A DNA stretch of 64,000 nucleotides from G965230065 sp965230065 (lineage in GTDB: Bacteria > Bacteroidota > Bacteroidia > Cytophagales > Cyclobacteriaceae): NCBI GenBank assembly GCA_965230065.1, contig OZ245942.1, forward strand, positions 3,658,001 through 3,722,000. Direction: 5' to 3'. Under the pieces are notes generated by a model. It saw only the letters and a list, made by a program, of their open reading frames with translations, did not search any database and was not told the DNA's origin. Both the position numbers and the translations under genes were made by a program. The number at the start of each line of letters is the position of its first letter. The first letter of the stretch is position 1. This document shows, one piece after another, positions 26,704-36,488 of this stretch.

Positions 26704-28677
26704 CTACTTGTAAATATTAAACTCCACCCGGCGGTTGAGCTTTTTGTCCTGGTCTGTTTTTTCCTCTACAATCGGCTTGTTGCTGCCATGTCCAATGGCC
26801 TGTATGCGGTCGTCATCAATATTGCCAAAGCCGATGATGTATTCCTTAATGGCATCGGCCCTTGCCTGGGATAGCCTAAGATTGGCTTCAGGATTACCAT
26901 CTGAGTCAGTATGACCCTCAATTTTGAGTTTAAAGTCAGGGTTGTCCAGTAAAAAGTCAATTACTTTGTCCAAGTCGGCAAACATTTCGGGTTTGAGTTC
27001 TGCTTTACCATTGTCAAAGTTCAGGCTCTCAAACTTAATCCGACTGGAAATGGAGGCTGTTTTCCGGTGAAAGTCAGTTTCTCCATCCAGATAGAATATT
27101 TCCTCCAGCCTGAAAAACTCTTCTCCCTGGATGATGATAAGATAATTGTTTTCATTGATCAGCTGAAAAGCGAAGGAGCCGTCGGGCCGTAAAAATTTAG
27201 GGGCTACCTCTATGCCATTGTCCAAATCAATGATAGAAACAATACCTTTTGAAAATGGCTTGCCCGTATCTTCGTCGCGGATAGAGCCCCGGAGCACCGT
27301 GGTGGCCGTAGGCTGTGCTTCCATGGGCAGGGGGAAGGAAAACAAATCCAGGTTGTGCATATTATTTTCCTCGGATCGGGCATAATACAGGTTTTTCGAT
27401 TGGGCATCAATGGTAAAATAAAACTCAGCACCCTGTCCGTTTACCAAAGGGCCAATGTTGAGCGGTTCGCCCCAAAGGTTGCCATGCTTGTACGATTTAT
27501 AAATATCAAACTCCCCAAAATTAAGCAGTTGTCCATCCGAGCTAAAATAGAGGATGTCGTGTGCCGGATGATAAAACGGGCTTACTTCGCTGTTGCGGGT
27601 ATTGATCACCGGCCCCATATTTTTGGGGGCTGCCCATTCCCCATTAGCAGTTTTATAAGTAAAATAAATGTCAGATAACCCAAACCCACCAATGCGGTCA
27701 GAGGCAAAATACAGCGTATCTCCTGTGTGCGACAGGGCAGGGTGTGAGTCCCAGTATTGACTGTTTACCCTGGCCCCCAGGTTTTCAGGAGTGCTCCAGG
27801 TGCTATCGGGCTGCAAGGTGGCTACAAAGATGTCACAGTTGCCGATGGAGCCGGGGGAGTTGCACCGTACAAAAAAGAGCGTTTGGTTGTCGGGGCTGAG
27901 GCAGGCAGAACCTTCGTTGTAAGGAGAGTTAATGCCGGTGAGTGGTTCGGCATCGCCCCAATAGCCGGAGTAATTTCTGGTCAAAAATAAATCTTCATTA
28001 CTACTTTGTTCCAGGCCTCTTTTGATTTTATTCCGTTTGGAGGTGAAGAGCAAAATATCATTATTGGCACTCATGGCAGGGCCGTAATCATTATCTTTTG
28101 AGTTAACACTGGTGCCCATGTTGAGCAGCACACCCCGTGGGGGGCGCAGAGTATCTACCGATTTTCGGTATTCTACCAGTTCATAATAATAATCAAGCGC
28201 CACATAGTCGTCTTTCTTCAGGTCTTCAATTTCATTCAACTTGAGCTGTACCTTTTTAAGGTCAAGACCTTCCCTGAAATGCTTTAGTACCAGGCGATAC
28301 AGGTTCCTGGCTGCTATCGTATCGCCCCTGGCTTCTGTTAGCTGGGCTAAATACCACAATAAGACATTGTTCCGGTCAAAGTTTTCAATACCGAACTTTT
28401 TGACATATGAGTCAAGAATTGGATAGAGGTTGTCCCAATTTTGCTGGGAATAGAATTTTTCTATTTTTTCCAGCTCATTTTTGTTGTAGTAATACGGTAC
28501 AGTATTTACATTAGGGAAATGAAACAGGCTGTTGCCCGCTTCGCTAATGCGCTCGTTGCCCTGTAAAGTGAGTTTTTCGCTTACAGGCCCCTGGCAATAA
28601 GACGGATGGATAAGCCCCGGCAGCCATGTGCTGATGATGCTTACAAAAAATATAATCCTGGCCATGGATGTTTTCAT
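26704..28677 (-). CDS. PorE-like OmpA protein (TPR, PD40, OmpA)
   Basis: A 657-residue exported protein. After a signal peptide (cut near SYCQG; no proper lipobox) come TPR-like helices (about 60-140), PD40 propeller repeats (GPAMSANNDILLFTSKRN, HPALSHTGDTLYFASDRIGG, FYHPAHDILYFSSDG), a carboxypeptidase-like regulatory domain and a C-terminal OmpA domain (IEGHTDSDGNPEANLRLS). This domain order is that of PorE, a type IX secretion component that binds peptidoglycan; PorE is a lipoprotein, so the missing lipobox is a difference. Related to 6256-7785 but longer at the N-terminus. Confidence 0.88.
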   Translation of the reverse strand: MKTSMARIIFFVSIISTWLPGLIHPSYCQGPVSEKLTLQGNERISEAGNSLFHFPNVNTVPYYYNKNELEKIEKFYSQQNWDNLYPILDSYVKKFGIENFDRNNVLLWYLAQLTEARGDTIAARNLYRLVLKHFREGLDLKKVQLKLNEIEDLKKDDYVALDYYYELVEYRKSVDTLRPPRGVLLNMGTSVNSKDNDYGPAMSANNDILLFTSKRNKIKRGLEQSSNEDLFLTRNYSGYWGDAEPLTGINSPYNEGSACLSPDNQTLFFVRCNSPGSIGNCDIFVATLQPDSTWSTPENLGARVNSQYWDSHPALSHTGDTLYFASDRIGGFGLSDIYFTYKTANGEWAAPKNMGPVINTRNSEVSPFYHPAHDILYFSSDGQLLNFGEFDIYKSYKHGNLWGEPLNIGPLVNGQGAEFYFTIDAQSKNLYYARSEENNMHNLDLFSFPLPMEAQPTATTVLRGSIRDEDTGKPFSKGIVSIIDLDNGIEVAPKFLRPDGSFAFQLINENNYLIIIQGEEFFRLEEIFYLDGETDFHRKTASISSRIKFESLNFDNGKAELKPEMFADLDKVIDFLLDNPDFKLKIEGHTDSDGNPEANLRLSQARADAIKEYIIGFGNIDDDRIQAIGHGSNKPIVEEKTDQDKKLNRRVEFNIYK

Positions 28678-28877
28678 TTCTTAGCCTGGTATGCTTTAGC
28701 AAAAAGTATTGCCGTACCTGACGTATTTGTCTTTCTTTCGTACGCAATTCGCATAAAAAACATGTCAAAAGTACTGAGAATACAGTTGGCATAGCACTTG
28801 CCCCCTATATCAGGGAAACCAGGTTGCTTACATATAAGCGGAAATTATGCCAAATTGGCAGAATTGGATTGAGACGT

Positions 28878-31340
28878 ATGAAATTATTCAATAACTTATT
28901 TATTCCAGAATACGACGAAGGTGATGAAAGTGGAGAATTAATCCAACTCATCACTACAGATGATACTTCAGATATCGATGATAATGTGCCGGATGAACTA
29001 CCGATTTTACCTTTACGCAACACCGTGCTTTTCCCCGGTGTGGTCATTCCCATCACGGTAGGCCGGAAAAAATCTATCAAGCTTGTAAAAAGTGTTTATA
29101 ATGATAATCGCATTTTAGGGGTTACGGCGCAAATAGATAAAAATGCGGAAAACCCGGGTGCCGATGATGTGTACCACGTGGGTACCATTGCAAAAATCAT
29201 CAAACTGCTGGTATTGCCCGATGGAAGTACCACCATCATTATTCAGGGCAAAAAAAGATTTAGGATGACTTCTTTTGTGGAAGAAGACCCGCATCTTGTT
29301 GCCAAAATAGAGCTATTAAAGGAAAAGTTTCCGGGCAAAAGAAACAAGGAAATAAAGGCGGTGGTACAAAGCCTCAAGGAAGCTGCTTCCAAAATGTTGC
29401 GGCTAAACCCTGAAATACCGCAGGAAGCCCAAATGGCTTTGGATAATATTGAAAGCACCAGCTTTCTGATCCACTTTCTTTCTTCCAATATCAGTGCTGA
29501 TGTAGCCGACAAGCAGAAAATACTTGAAACCGAAGACGGCATGGCCCGTGCAAAGCTGTTGCTGGAATATATGCTGAAAGACCTGCAAATGCTTCAGCTA
29601 AAGCACGAAATACAAAGCAAAGTCCATTCGGATATCGACCAGCAGCAGCGCGATTATTTCCTCCGCCAGCAAATGAAAGTGCTACAGGATGAGTTGGGCG
29701 ATACCGATCAGGAGATTGAGGCACTCAGGCGAAAAGGAGATAAAAAGAAGTGGTCTAAAGAAGTAGCTGAGCATTTTAACAAAGAATTGGACAAGCTTTC
29801 CCGCATCAACCCTGCGGCAGCTGAGTATCCGGTAGCTGTCAATTATGTGGAATTTATGCTTGATTTGCCCTGGGATGAAATCACCAAGGACAGTTTTGAC
29901 CTGAAAGAAGCCCAAAAGATACTGGATAAAGACCACTACGGACTGGAAAAGGTAAAGCAGCGGATTATTGAATACCTGGCGGTGCTGAAATTAAAAAATG
30001 ACCTGAAAGGCCCTATTTTGTGTTTGTATGGCCCTCCGGGTGTAGGAAAAACGTCGCTGGGTAAGTCCATTGCCAAAGCCTTGCACCGCAAGTACATTCG
30101 CCTTTCATTGGGCGGGGTGAGTGATGAAGCCGAAATACGCGGGCACCGGAAAACCTATGTAGGTGCCATGCCCGGCAAAATCATACAAAACCTGAAAAAG
30201 GTAAAGTATTCCAACCCGATTTTTGTGCTGGATGAAATTGATAAGTTACACTCCGATTTCCGGGGCGATCCGTCTTCTGCTTTGTTGGAAGTGTTAGACC
30301 CCGAGCAAAACAGTACTTTCGTTGATAATTACCTGGAAGTGGAGTACGACTTGTCAAAAGTGCTCTTTATTGCCACTGCCAATGCTTTGGATACCATACA
30401 CCCGGCCTTGCGCGACAGGATGGAAATTATTGAAATCAATGGGTATACGCTGGAAGAAAAAGTGGAAATTGCCAAGAAACACCTCATTCCCAAACAACGG
30501 AAAGAACACGGTCTGAAGGCAAAAGATGTAAGTTTTGATAAACGCTCTATTGAGAAAATAATTGATGCTTACACCCGCGAATCGGGCGTGCGTAGTTTGG
30601 AGCGGCAAATTGGGAAACTGATCCGGAATGTGGCCAAATCTATTGCGCTGGAGGAAGAGTACAACAAAAAAATCAAAGAGGCGGATGTGGAGCGTATCCT
30701 CGGAAGTCCCAAATTTGATAGTGAGGCTTACCAGGATAATAATACGCCCGGTGTAGTTACCGGACTAGCCTGGACGCCCGTGGGAGGCGAAATACTTTTT
30801 GTGGAATCAAGTCTGAACCGGGGTAAAGGTAAACTCACCCTCTCCGGACAGTTGGGCGATGTAATGAAAGAATCGGCCATGGCTGCATTATCCTACCTGA
30901 AAGCCAGGGCAGGGCAGTTGGATATTCATTACAAAACCTTTGAAAATTACGACCTGCACGTACACGTTCCGGCTGGGGCTGTGCCCAAAGACGGGCCATC
31001 GGCAGGAATTACCATGCTTACTGCCATAGCTTCCATTTACACCCAAAGAAAGGTGAAAGACAAGCTGGCCATGACGGGTGAAATTACCCTGCGTGGAAAA
31101 GTAATGCCTGTGGGCGGTATTAAAGAGAAAATCCTGGCAGCACGGCGAGCCGGTATAAAAGAAATCATCATGTGCAGCAAGAACAAAAAAGATATAGAAG
31201 ACATAGACGAACGCTATATCACCGGTCTTACCCTGCACTATGTAGATACCGTAGACGAAGTGCTGGAGTTGGCATTATTGCCCGATAAAGTTAAAAATCC
31301 CATGCACTTTGTAGTAGATGAAGATAAGCAAGCAGTCTAG
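28878..31340 (+). CDS. lon: ATP-dependent Lon protease
   Basis: An 820-residue cytosolic AAA+ protease from the ATG at 28878; the upstream TTG frame adds an unlikely 18 residues. N-terminal substrate-binding domain (LPILPLRNTVLFPGVV near 37-52), AAA+ module with Walker A GPPGVGKT (385-392) and Walker B FVLDEIDK, then the peptidase domain with catalytic Ser708 in DGPSAG and Lys749 in GGIKEK. It degrades damaged and regulatory proteins. Followed by palindromic repeat element c, which begins within its last codons. Confidence 0.97.
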   Translation: MKLFNNLFIPEYDEGDESGELIQLITTDDTSDIDDNVPDELPILPLRNTVLFPGVVIPITVGRKKSIKLVKSVYNDNRILGVTAQIDKNAENPGADDVYHVGTIAKIIKLLVLPDGSTTIIIQGKKRFRMTSFVEEDPHLVAKIELLKEKFPGKRNKEIKAVVQSLKEAASKMLRLNPEIPQEAQMALDNIESTSFLIHFLSSNISADVADKQKILETEDGMARAKLLLEYMLKDLQMLQLKHEIQSKVHSDIDQQQRDYFLRQQMKVLQDELGDTDQEIEALRRKGDKKKWSKEVAEHFNKELDKLSRINPAAAEYPVAVNYVEFMLDLPWDEITKDSFDLKEAQKILDKDHYGLEKVKQRIIEYLAVLKLKNDLKGPILCLYGPPGVGKTSLGKSIAKALHRKYIRLSLGGVSDEAEIRGHRKTYVGAMPGKIIQNLKKVKYSNPIFVLDEIDKLHSDFRGDPSSALLEVLDPEQNSTFVDNYLEVEYDLSKVLFIATANALDTIHPALRDRMEIIEINGYTLEEKVEIAKKHLIPKQRKEHGLKAKDVSFDKRSIEKIIDAYTRESGVRSLERQIGKLIRNVAKSIALEEEYNKKIKEADVERILGSPKFDSEAYQDNNTPGVVTGLAWTPVGGEILFVESSLNRGKGKLTLSGQLGDVMKESAMAALSYLKARAGQLDIHYKTFENYDLHVHVPAGAVPKDGPSAGITMLTAIASIYTQRKVKDKLAMTGEITLRGKVMPVGGIKEKILAARRAGIKEIIMCSKNKKDIEDIDERYITGLTLHYVDTVDEVLELALLPDKVKNPMHFVVDEDKQAV

Positions 31341-31392
31341 GCAGTAGCTTTAGGTAGCAGCGGTCAATAGCGCGCCATTGCCTACTGCTGTT
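31331..31392. repeat. GCAGTAGG-type palindromic repeat, element c
   Basis: AGGCAGTAGC and AGGTAGCAG units face a downstream TTGCCTACTGCTG arm. The element begins inside the last codons of lon and precedes the AsmA-like gene, so it could terminate or stabilise the lon mRNA. Confidence 0.6.
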
Positions 31393-31466
31393 TATATAGA
31401 AGAAATAAATTGTTTGCTAACCACCGCCGCATTAACTTTAGACACAACTGATGTGTTACTATTGTA

Positions 31467-33173
31467 ATGACGGCAAAAGAGAAAAAATACTGGATCATTG
31501 GGGTACTTTGTGTCTTAGCCCTGGGGGGAGGTGTATTTTATTTTTCAAATATACTTAGGGTTACTCCTATGGCCAGTGAGGTGGTCAAAAAGCTGATAAA
31601 ATCCAGCAGTAAAAAGTATATTATTGAGTATGACGACCTGGAATTAAACACATTAAAAAATGAAATTGATGTTAATAATATCCGGGTAAGTTATGATTCC
31701 ACACAGTTTGCCGAAGATGACTCCACCCGCCTCTTTTTTGACCTGAATGTAGGCAGACTCAACCTGAATGTGAACAGCCTTAAAGAAATTGCGTATGACA
31801 ATACCCTAACGGTAGAGCATGCCATACTTGAGTCCCCAAAGATAAACCTGTACCGTGACCCTCATGTGCAGAAAAAAGAGAAAAATTTTGAAAGTTGGTT
31901 GCAGGCATATCAGTTTATTTCAGATTATTTGCAATCATTGAACATCAATAGCTTTTCTATCCAAAATGCTTCTTTTCAGTCTTTTGAATTACGAGAAAAT
32001 GACACCATTCCCCTATTTGCCCTCGATAGTATTAATGCCAGCTTTACATACCTGGCCCTTGACTCTGCGGCATTTGTCGACAAAAATATCATAGAAAATA
32101 TTGAAGACTTTAGTGTTGAAATTAAGGGTTACAAAAGGGTGTTACCCGATAGTTTATACAGAATAGAAGTAAAAGACCTGAAAGTAGATAAAAAGTCGGC
32201 TACCCTCCAACTGGATGGCGTACGGCTGGTTCCTATGTACGAAAGGTATGAATTTGCCCAAAAGGCAGGCTACCGAAAAGGCAGGATTACCCTGGAAATG
32301 CCTACCCTCACTTTTGCCGGCATAGATTTTCACAAGTTGGTGGCCGACCGTGCTTTTGTCAGTGAAAATGTAAGCGTAGATGCCCTTTCTTTAGAAATTT
32401 TTTCGGATAAACACATGGAAGAGTGGAAGCGCTACCGCAAGATGATCCCTGAAATGTTAAAGGCAATTCCCCTTTCTTTTCGCCTTGATACGATTCGGGT
32501 AGCTAAGGGCAATATTAAATATGTTGAACGCCCTGAAGATTCGGAGGAAACAGGTTATGTGACTTTTGATGATGTGTATGCCACTCTCTACCATGCCACA
32601 AATATTGTAGAAGAAGGGGAAGAAACCACCATGGTAGCTGACGTGCAAACCCTGTTTATGAACAAAGGAAAGCTACATGTGAATATTAATTTTCCTATGT
32701 ACAGGGAAGACCTTTTCCACACCATTAAAGTTTCTATGGCAGCCATGCCCCTTACCGAGTTGAATAAAATACTGGAAGCTGCAGTAAATACTTCGGTAAA
32801 AAGCGGGCAACTGAACAGCCTGGAATTTACCATGGAGCTTGACCAAAACAAGGCTACCGGCATGATGCATTTTGCCTATAACGATTTGAAAATAGAACTG
32901 CTTGGGAAAGGGCAAGACGACCCAAAATTAAAAGAGAAAATAGGTTCTTTTTTGGCAAACCTTCTCGTTCTTAAAACAGACAATCCCAATGGCAATAAGG
33001 ACGAACTGCGTGAAGGCCCCATTGCCCACGAACGAAACTCCGAAAAAGCCATTTTTGGCTATTGGGTGCGTGCCTTGCTCTCCGGGGTTATTCCTTCGGT
33101 GGGTATAGATAATATTCCTGAAGGCCTGACCAAAACAAAGCCCCAAAATCAGCCAACACCACTTTCCGAGTAA
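31467..33173 (+). CDS. AsmA/DUF748-like membrane-anchored protein
   Basis: A 568-residue protein with one N-terminal membrane helix (about 8-27) and a long, mostly beta-strand periplasmic region. Repeated strand-turn units such as LNVGRLNLNVNSL and LDSINASFTYLAL, and the late MAAMPLTELNKILEAAVNTS segment resemble DUF748/AsmA-like proteins, which in other bacteria are linked to lipid traffic or outer-membrane assembly. The assignment is by general resemblance; no catalytic residues. On the same strand as lon but separated by a palindromic element. Confidence 0.7.
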   Translation: MTAKEKKYWIIGVLCVLALGGGVFYFSNILRVTPMASEVVKKLIKSSSKKYIIEYDDLELNTLKNEIDVNNIRVSYDSTQFAEDDSTRLFFDLNVGRLNLNVNSLKEIAYDNTLTVEHAILESPKINLYRDPHVQKKEKNFESWLQAYQFISDYLQSLNINSFSIQNASFQSFELRENDTIPLFALDSINASFTYLALDSAAFVDKNIIENIEDFSVEIKGYKRVLPDSLYRIEVKDLKVDKKSATLQLDGVRLVPMYERYEFAQKAGYRKGRITLEMPTLTFAGIDFHKLVADRAFVSENVSVDALSLEIFSDKHMEEWKRYRKMIPEMLKAIPLSFRLDTIRVAKGNIKYVERPEDSEETGYVTFDDVYATLYHATNIVEEGEETTMVADVQTLFMNKGKLHVNINFPMYREDLFHTIKVSMAAMPLTELNKILEAAVNTSVKSGQLNSLEFTMELDQNKATGMMHFAYNDLKIELLGKGQDDPKLKEKIGSFLANLLVLKTDNPNGNKDELREGPIAHERNSEKAIFGYWVRALLSGVIPSVGIDNIPEGLTKTKPQNQPTPLSE

Positions 33174-33179
33174 CACCCC

Positions 33180-35594
33180 TTATTCATCAAAAACATTGTG
33201 CTGCTCTCCCTTATTTTGGTTCAAACGGTAATTCAATGTGAGATAAACCAAGGGGGAAATTCGTTGGGATGTACTCGATGTATAAAATGTGTCTCCTTCT
33301 GTAATTGTTCGTATCTGGTACGTGTAAAAAAGGTCAGATACATTCAGCGTAAGTGTGCCTTTTTCTTTAAATACATCCCGGCTCAGGGAGAAGTCGAGGT
33401 AATAATTGGCTTTTCGGCTTCCTTGTGGTGTTTGCTGCGGGCCTTCGTAATGTCCTCTGAGCTGTAGGTCGGTGGTTTTCCAAAGTGTAAATTTTGACGT
33501 AACGCGTGCAAACCAGCTATAGGTATCACTTTCGAAAGATGCATCCAGGTTTTCACCATCGGTAATGGCCCTGAAAAAATTAAAATTCCCGTCCAGTTTC
33601 CACCAGGAAAAAGGGTCATAATTGGCCGTAAACTCCAGCCCATACGCATCTTCGGTCGCCAGGTTTTCAGGTTTTATTCTGGCAATTCCGTCTTCGTCTA
33701 CTCTTCTGATGCGCATTATTTTACCAGTGGTGTACCGGTAATACAAAGAAGAAGTGATGGAAGCCTTGTCCATGTCTTTGATATGGCCAATTTCCAGGGC
33801 ATGTGTATATTCCGGTTCCAGGTCGGGGTTTCCGGTCATGAAATTTCGGTTATCCAGAAAAGTAAAGTAGGGCGTAAGGTCAAAATAGGTAGGTCGCCGT
33901 ATGCGCCTGCTGTAGCTGAGCTGAATAGCATTTTGCGCGGGCAGGTCGTAGGTAATGTGGGCTGAAGGGAACAGGTTGGTATAATTCCGCTGGTTTACTT
34001 CATCCGTTTCCAACAGTTCAGTCCGCACATCGCTGTATTCTACTCGCAGGCCCAGTTGGTAAGAAAATTTATTCATTTTATCTCCGGCAATGAGGTAAGC
34101 AGCCATGATGTTTTCGTCATAAACAAAACTGTTGTCCAGGCCCTCAATGGGTATGCGCCCTTCGTCGGTGATTTCATCTACCTGATAGTCGTTGGTAATA
34201 TCCCGGAAACTGCTACGTAGCCCGGCCTCAAATTTTCCATCATCGCCAAACGGATGCACGTAGTCTACCTGTAGCAAAAACTGTTTTTCGGTTTCGTAAT
34301 TATAAGAATTTTGTAATGAAACAGGCTCGTCCGTCGGCGTGTAATCAGGCGTAAAAAACGCTTCAGTAAAATCCTGGTCAGACTCTTCCCAGTTGTCCAG
34401 CACATTGATGGAAGCATTTAGTTCATGCCCCTCCCTTTCAAAGAGTTTTTTGTAATTCAGGGCATATTCCAGTTTGGGTTCTGTTTCAGTTTCGTCTTGT
34501 TTGCGGGTGGTGATCCCTGTGAGGTTGTCTGTTGAAAAAAGGTAATCACGGTACTCAATATCAGCCGTGCGCCAGCCCTTGATGTGCCGATAGGTGAGGG
34601 AAGCAGTAAGAATATTGTTCAGGTTAAAAAAGTAATCGGATCCAAAACGGACGTTATTAGAAAAACTATCATACGTACTTTCATTGGTCTGGCGGGTGAT
34701 GGCCGTTGTATCTTCTCCGTACACTTCCTGGTATTGTGCACTTTTTCTTGGGTTAGATTGATAAAAAATACCGTAATTGATGAAAAAATTAAACTTTTCC
34801 CGTCTGTAATTCAGGTTGAGTGCAATGCCGTGGTTGTTGGGATAGCCCGTGGTAAAATCAAAAGACCCGTTCAGTCCTTGCCTTTGTTCTTTCTTCAACA
34901 CAATGTTGATAATCCCGGCGGTGCCTTCCGCTTCGTACCGGGCCGATGGGTTGGTAATTACCTCTACCTTTTCAATCATACTGCCCTGAAGTTGCCGCAA
35001 CCCGGCTGCACCCTTAAAACTAACCAGACTTGATGGCCTTCCGTCTACCAAAATGCGCACATTTTCACTGCCCCGCAGGCTTACATCCCCTTCAGGGCCT
35101 ACCATAACAGAGGGGATATTGCCCAGAATATCCACCGCGTTTCTGCCTGCATTGCCCAAATCCTGTCCTACGTTGAATATTTTTTTGTCCAGCGATAATT
35201 CCATGGTACTTTTTTCTCCTTGTACAATCACCTCTTCCAGATTGGTCGTTTCAGATTGAAAAGGGATAATGCCCAAATCTACCGTAGGCTGTTTGGATGA
35301 AAGTGCGATGTCATCCATCATTTTAGGGGCATATCCTACATATTCAATATTAAGCAAATAATTGCCGGCTTTGGCTTCTATAGAAAAGGAGCCTTTTGCA
35401 TCCGTAATATTACCCGTTACCAATGAGCTATCAGTTCGGTTTAGTAGGCTTACAGTGGCGTATTCCATAGGCGTTTTGGTATCAGCATCTACCAAAGTGC
35501 CTGTAAGTTTGATTTTATTTTTTGGGGATTGGGCCATGACAGACAAGCCCATAAATATTGAAATACTCAAAAATAAAGCAATATAAATTTTCAT
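33180..35594 (-). CDS. TonB-dependent receptor-like outer-membrane barrel
   Basis: An 804-residue outer-membrane protein from ATG 35594 (MKIYIALFLSISIF); a TTG upstream would give an implausible leader. Signal peptide, a carboxypeptidase-like domain (LTGTLVDADTKTPMEYATVS), a plug (LEEVIVQGEKSTMELSLDKK, then GSENVRILVDGRPSSL) and a large beta-barrel ending LVYLTLNYRLNQ. This is the outer-membrane beta-barrel subtype of TonB-linked receptors, distinct from SusC, with no SusD partner. Ligand unknown. Convergent, with the AsmA-like gene 6 bp away. Confidence 0.9.
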   Translation of the reverse strand: MKIYIALFLSISIFMGLSVMAQSPKNKIKLTGTLVDADTKTPMEYATVSLLNRTDSSLVTGNITDAKGSFSIEAKAGNYLLNIEYVGYAPKMMDDIALSSKQPTVDLGIIPFQSETTNLEEVIVQGEKSTMELSLDKKIFNVGQDLGNAGRNAVDILGNIPSVMVGPEGDVSLRGSENVRILVDGRPSSLVSFKGAAGLRQLQGSMIEKVEVITNPSARYEAEGTAGIINIVLKKEQRQGLNGSFDFTTGYPNNHGIALNLNYRREKFNFFINYGIFYQSNPRKSAQYQEVYGEDTTAITRQTNESTYDSFSNNVRFGSDYFFNLNNILTASLTYRHIKGWRTADIEYRDYLFSTDNLTGITTRKQDETETEPKLEYALNYKKLFEREGHELNASINVLDNWEESDQDFTEAFFTPDYTPTDEPVSLQNSYNYETEKQFLLQVDYVHPFGDDGKFEAGLRSSFRDITNDYQVDEITDEGRIPIEGLDNSFVYDENIMAAYLIAGDKMNKFSYQLGLRVEYSDVRTELLETDEVNQRNYTNLFPSAHITYDLPAQNAIQLSYSRRIRRPTYFDLTPYFTFLDNRNFMTGNPDLEPEYTHALEIGHIKDMDKASITSSLYYRYTTGKIMRIRRVDEDGIARIKPENLATEDAYGLEFTANYDPFSWWKLDGNFNFFRAITDGENLDASFESDTYSWFARVTSKFTLWKTTDLQLRGHYEGPQQTPQGSRKANYYLDFSLSRDVFKEKGTLTLNVSDLFYTYQIRTITEGDTFYTSSTSQRISPLVYLTLNYRLNQNKGEQHNVFDE

Positions 35595-35692
35595 GCGGAT
35601 AGGTTTGGATACACTCTTTTCGTCACGGGGTGGAATATATTGCAATATTAATCACCCCATTGGCATTGCACAAATAAACTTGAGCTTTGCTT

Positions 35693-36259
35693 TCAACTAC
35701 CGGGCTGTAGTTGCTTTTTTACAGCTTCCTTGATGGGGGTTTCATTTACCATTACATCGGCAAGTACGGCTTCCCCTTCTTTGATATGGACGAGTGCATA
35801 CGTGGTATTGAGCGTGTCGCTTAGCGATTCACGATACAGTTGTTCTGCATCGTAAGCTTTGGATTCTTCCATGTAGTAGCGGTCAAAAGGATATTCCAGA
35901 AAAAGGACATTCGGAGCTATGCTGCTTATGCGAGCTTGTACATAAGGTACTGAAGTTTCAGGAGGCGTTTTGGTAACATCTTCAATTTGAGCATACCCTT
36001 CGGCGTTGGTGGCCAGGTGTACAAAAACTTCCTGGTTCATGATCCACTCATCAGTTTGTGTGATAGGAAACTGGTTGGCCTCAAACCGTAAATTGATGTA
36101 TTTTCCCCGGAAAGGGTCGTTGGGGTCTACCGGGGCAGTTTTGAACTTAAAGGCTTGTCCCAATTCCAGCACATCCTCCCTGTCCAAAATCATTTTCAAG
36201 GGCACAAAAAGTTGAACCAATGCCAATACGACGAATGCTATGATGGTGTAATTTTTCAT
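35693..36259 (-). CDS. GDYXXLXY-motif protein
   Basis: A 188-residue protein with an N-terminal membrane helix (about 6-24) and a beta-rich exported region. The motif that names the family appears as RGKYINLRF after DPNDPFRG, with Lys in place of the usual Asp. Members normally lie beside DUF2157 or DUF4401 membrane proteins, and here a DUF2157 gene is directly upstream on the same strand. The two are split by the dispersed repeat at 36326. Function of the pair is unknown. Confidence 0.8.
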   Translation of the reverse strand: MKNYTIIAFVVLALVQLFVPLKMILDREDVLELGQAFKFKTAPVDPNDPFRGKYINLRFEANQFPITQTDEWIMNQEVFVHLATNAEGYAQIEDVTKTPPETSVPYVQARISSIAPNVLFLEYPFDRYYMEESKAYDAEQLYRESLSDTLNTTYALVHIKEGEAVLADVMVNETPIKEAVKKQLQPGS

Positions 36260-36325
36260 TTAAATCATTTCTTTCCCTCAAAAAGAATAAAGTATGTTTT
36301 TTTTATTAAAAGTACTTGGTCTTTA

Positions 36326-36439
36326 GTGCGTTGGCATTGTGTGTGGAAGCATTGAATTTCCTAGAGTTTTTTGGTCCTTTTTGGGGCAATGCCAAAAAGG
36401 ACAGAGAAATAAAACTAACAGTTTGAAATAATATTTCAT
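36326..36439. repeat. Dispersed intergenic repeat, copy 2
   Basis: Second copy of the element at 70-213, shorter by about 30 bases. Its core is a perfect 11-bp hairpin: GTCCTTTTTGG (36374-36384) and CCAAAAAGGAC (36392-36402), 7-base loop. It sits between the DUF2157 gene and its presumed partner gene. No terminal inverted repeat or target duplication was recognised. Confidence 0.75.
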
Positions 36440-36488
36440 ATTTGAAGTACTAAAACGAATAAAATTTTTAACCAAGCTATTACTACAT

